From Sycon ciliatum (Eukaryota; Porifera; Calcarea; Leucosolenida; Sycettidae): a stretch of DNA of 64,000 nt. The translations under genes were made by a program, and so were the position numbers. The notes below the pieces were generated by a model, which worked only from the letters and a program-made list of their open reading frames with translations, searched no databases and was not told where the DNA came from. Positions 63,200 through 64,000 of the stretch are shown here, piece after piece (positions within the stretch are counted from its first letter, which is position 1; every line of letters starts with the position of its first letter). The stretch lies in assembly GCF_964019385.1 (NCBI RefSeq), contig NC_088645.1, positions 44,295,529 to 44,359,528 of the forward strand, written 5' to 3'.

Positions 63200-64000
63200 A
63201 CCGTCTCTCTCACCGACCTAGCAGAACGCGTGTCATCACTGCACTGGTCGCTTTGACAACGTGAGCATACAATTGGCGATTTGGCAAGTTTGGTTTATCG
63301 CATGGAAGCCAGAGATTTGCAATTCGAACCGGTATCAAATTGTCTTTCTCCTGGATCCTACTTTAGATATCGACACACTTCCCCTTAACAGTAGTAGTAC
63401 ATTAGTTGTGCTTCTACCAGTATAAGCTGGCCATACCAGAAGAACAAATTGAAGAGATTCTGATAACCCTAATCAATAATACAAGCTGAATCAACATTTG
63501 TGTACACGTTATTCATGCAATGAAAAGCTGTGTAGACAATGTTCAGTAAAACGATGAAAATATGAAGAAATGGTGTAGAGAAAATAAGGTTTCAAGCAAG
63601 TTTTCGTACAACACTCATCAGGAATCGTCGTTGTACTAAAGGACACTGAAACAAAATTGAACAACAACAGAAGCTACGCACTCTACGGACAAGGGGGCAA
63701 AGAGGGACGTGACAGCAGGGTGACGGCTGAGTCCTGTTCAATGGACCAAGTCAGGCGGGATAACAGAGAGAGAGCGAAGAGGAAGCGGATGATGGAACGG
63801 ACGGTTAAGGGAGCAATGAGTCGGAGGTCGACGATGGTAGTGATCGTGAGAGTGCCGTCGAGAATGTTAGTGTTGTGCGTAGGTTTCGTGGTAACAAGTC
63901 TTCAATGTACAATCATCTGCTAGGTAGTCCTGATTGTTGTAATTCGTATTCCAACTCTTCTTTTTCTGTATTGTGCCGTGGTCAGCATGGCTATGGACTA
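63200..64000. other. No recognised feature
   Basis: Unique-looking sequence; an 88-codon plus-strand frame at 63657-63923 is Arg-rich with no domain and is not called. Confidence 0.4.

Overview
The window is invertebrate animal DNA. It holds one long, intron-rich gene on the minus strand whose introns are filled with many kinds of mobile element. Metazoan extracellular modules (NIDO, AMOP, VWD, EGF, Sushi) with consensus GT/AG introns, together with Ty3/gypsy, LINE, piggyBac, tRNA-SINE and MITE sequences, rule out a prokaryote. A sponge or other early-branching animal is plausible, but the sequence does not prove it.

Host gene (minus strand, 55328 down to 5167, 5' end missing). I could thread 16 exons with splice sites and one continuous reading phase, about 1,490 residues. 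In protein order: NIDO (55213-55328, 54043-54348, start of 44786-45181), AMOP (rest of 44786-45181 and 43799-43982), VWD (40343-40534, 39623-39805, 35252-35353), a post-VWD segment (29377-29607), a beta-sandwich/Ig-like module (27961-28332), two EGFs (23504-23782), a calcium-binding EGF (21925-22062), Sushi (19917-20084), two tandemly duplicated EGFs (19239-19367, 15396-15527), one transmembrane helix (11465-11605), and a single large cytoplasmic-tail exon (5167-6566). The ectodomain resembles the SUSD2/MUC4 class. The tail is unusual: about 466 residues with at least eight Y-x-N motifs plus YxxL/I motifs, which suggests a phosphotyrosine adaptor-docking receptor. This receptor is the best candidate for an undescribed system here.

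Mobile elements. Two full-length chromodomain Ty3/gypsy elements (29984-35063 and 46509-51586) lie in the same orientation, antisense to the host gene. Each has identical 183-bp LTRs, a 5-bp target duplication, and a phased CCCAAAC slippery site plus 12-bp hairpin at the gag/pol junction. A piggyBac element (15662-18553) sits at a TTAA site, with a paralogous empty site nearby. A DUF7869-type transposase-like pseudogene is at 24031-26056. LINE copies or fragments are at 1-2465, 7545-10281 (with an antisense LINE fragment inside), 26340-27240, 36230-39290 (RTE-like), 53440-53640 and 59277-62260 (with a MITE inside). TTAA/CCC-ended MITEs, a Tigger-like MITE, two SINE families and two large inverted-repeat (foldback) elements are also present.

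Tandem repeats are abundant: 40-bp (6671), 35-bp (12219), 24-bp x29 (13620), 13-bp (28387), CT (44395), 33-bp x41 (51810), 60-bp x3 (57850), and CA tracts. The 5' flank (55.3-64 kb) holds repeats, a broken LINE, and one isolated candidate exon of another gene (62993-63187). The 3' flank (2.5-5.1 kb) has no recognisable gene.
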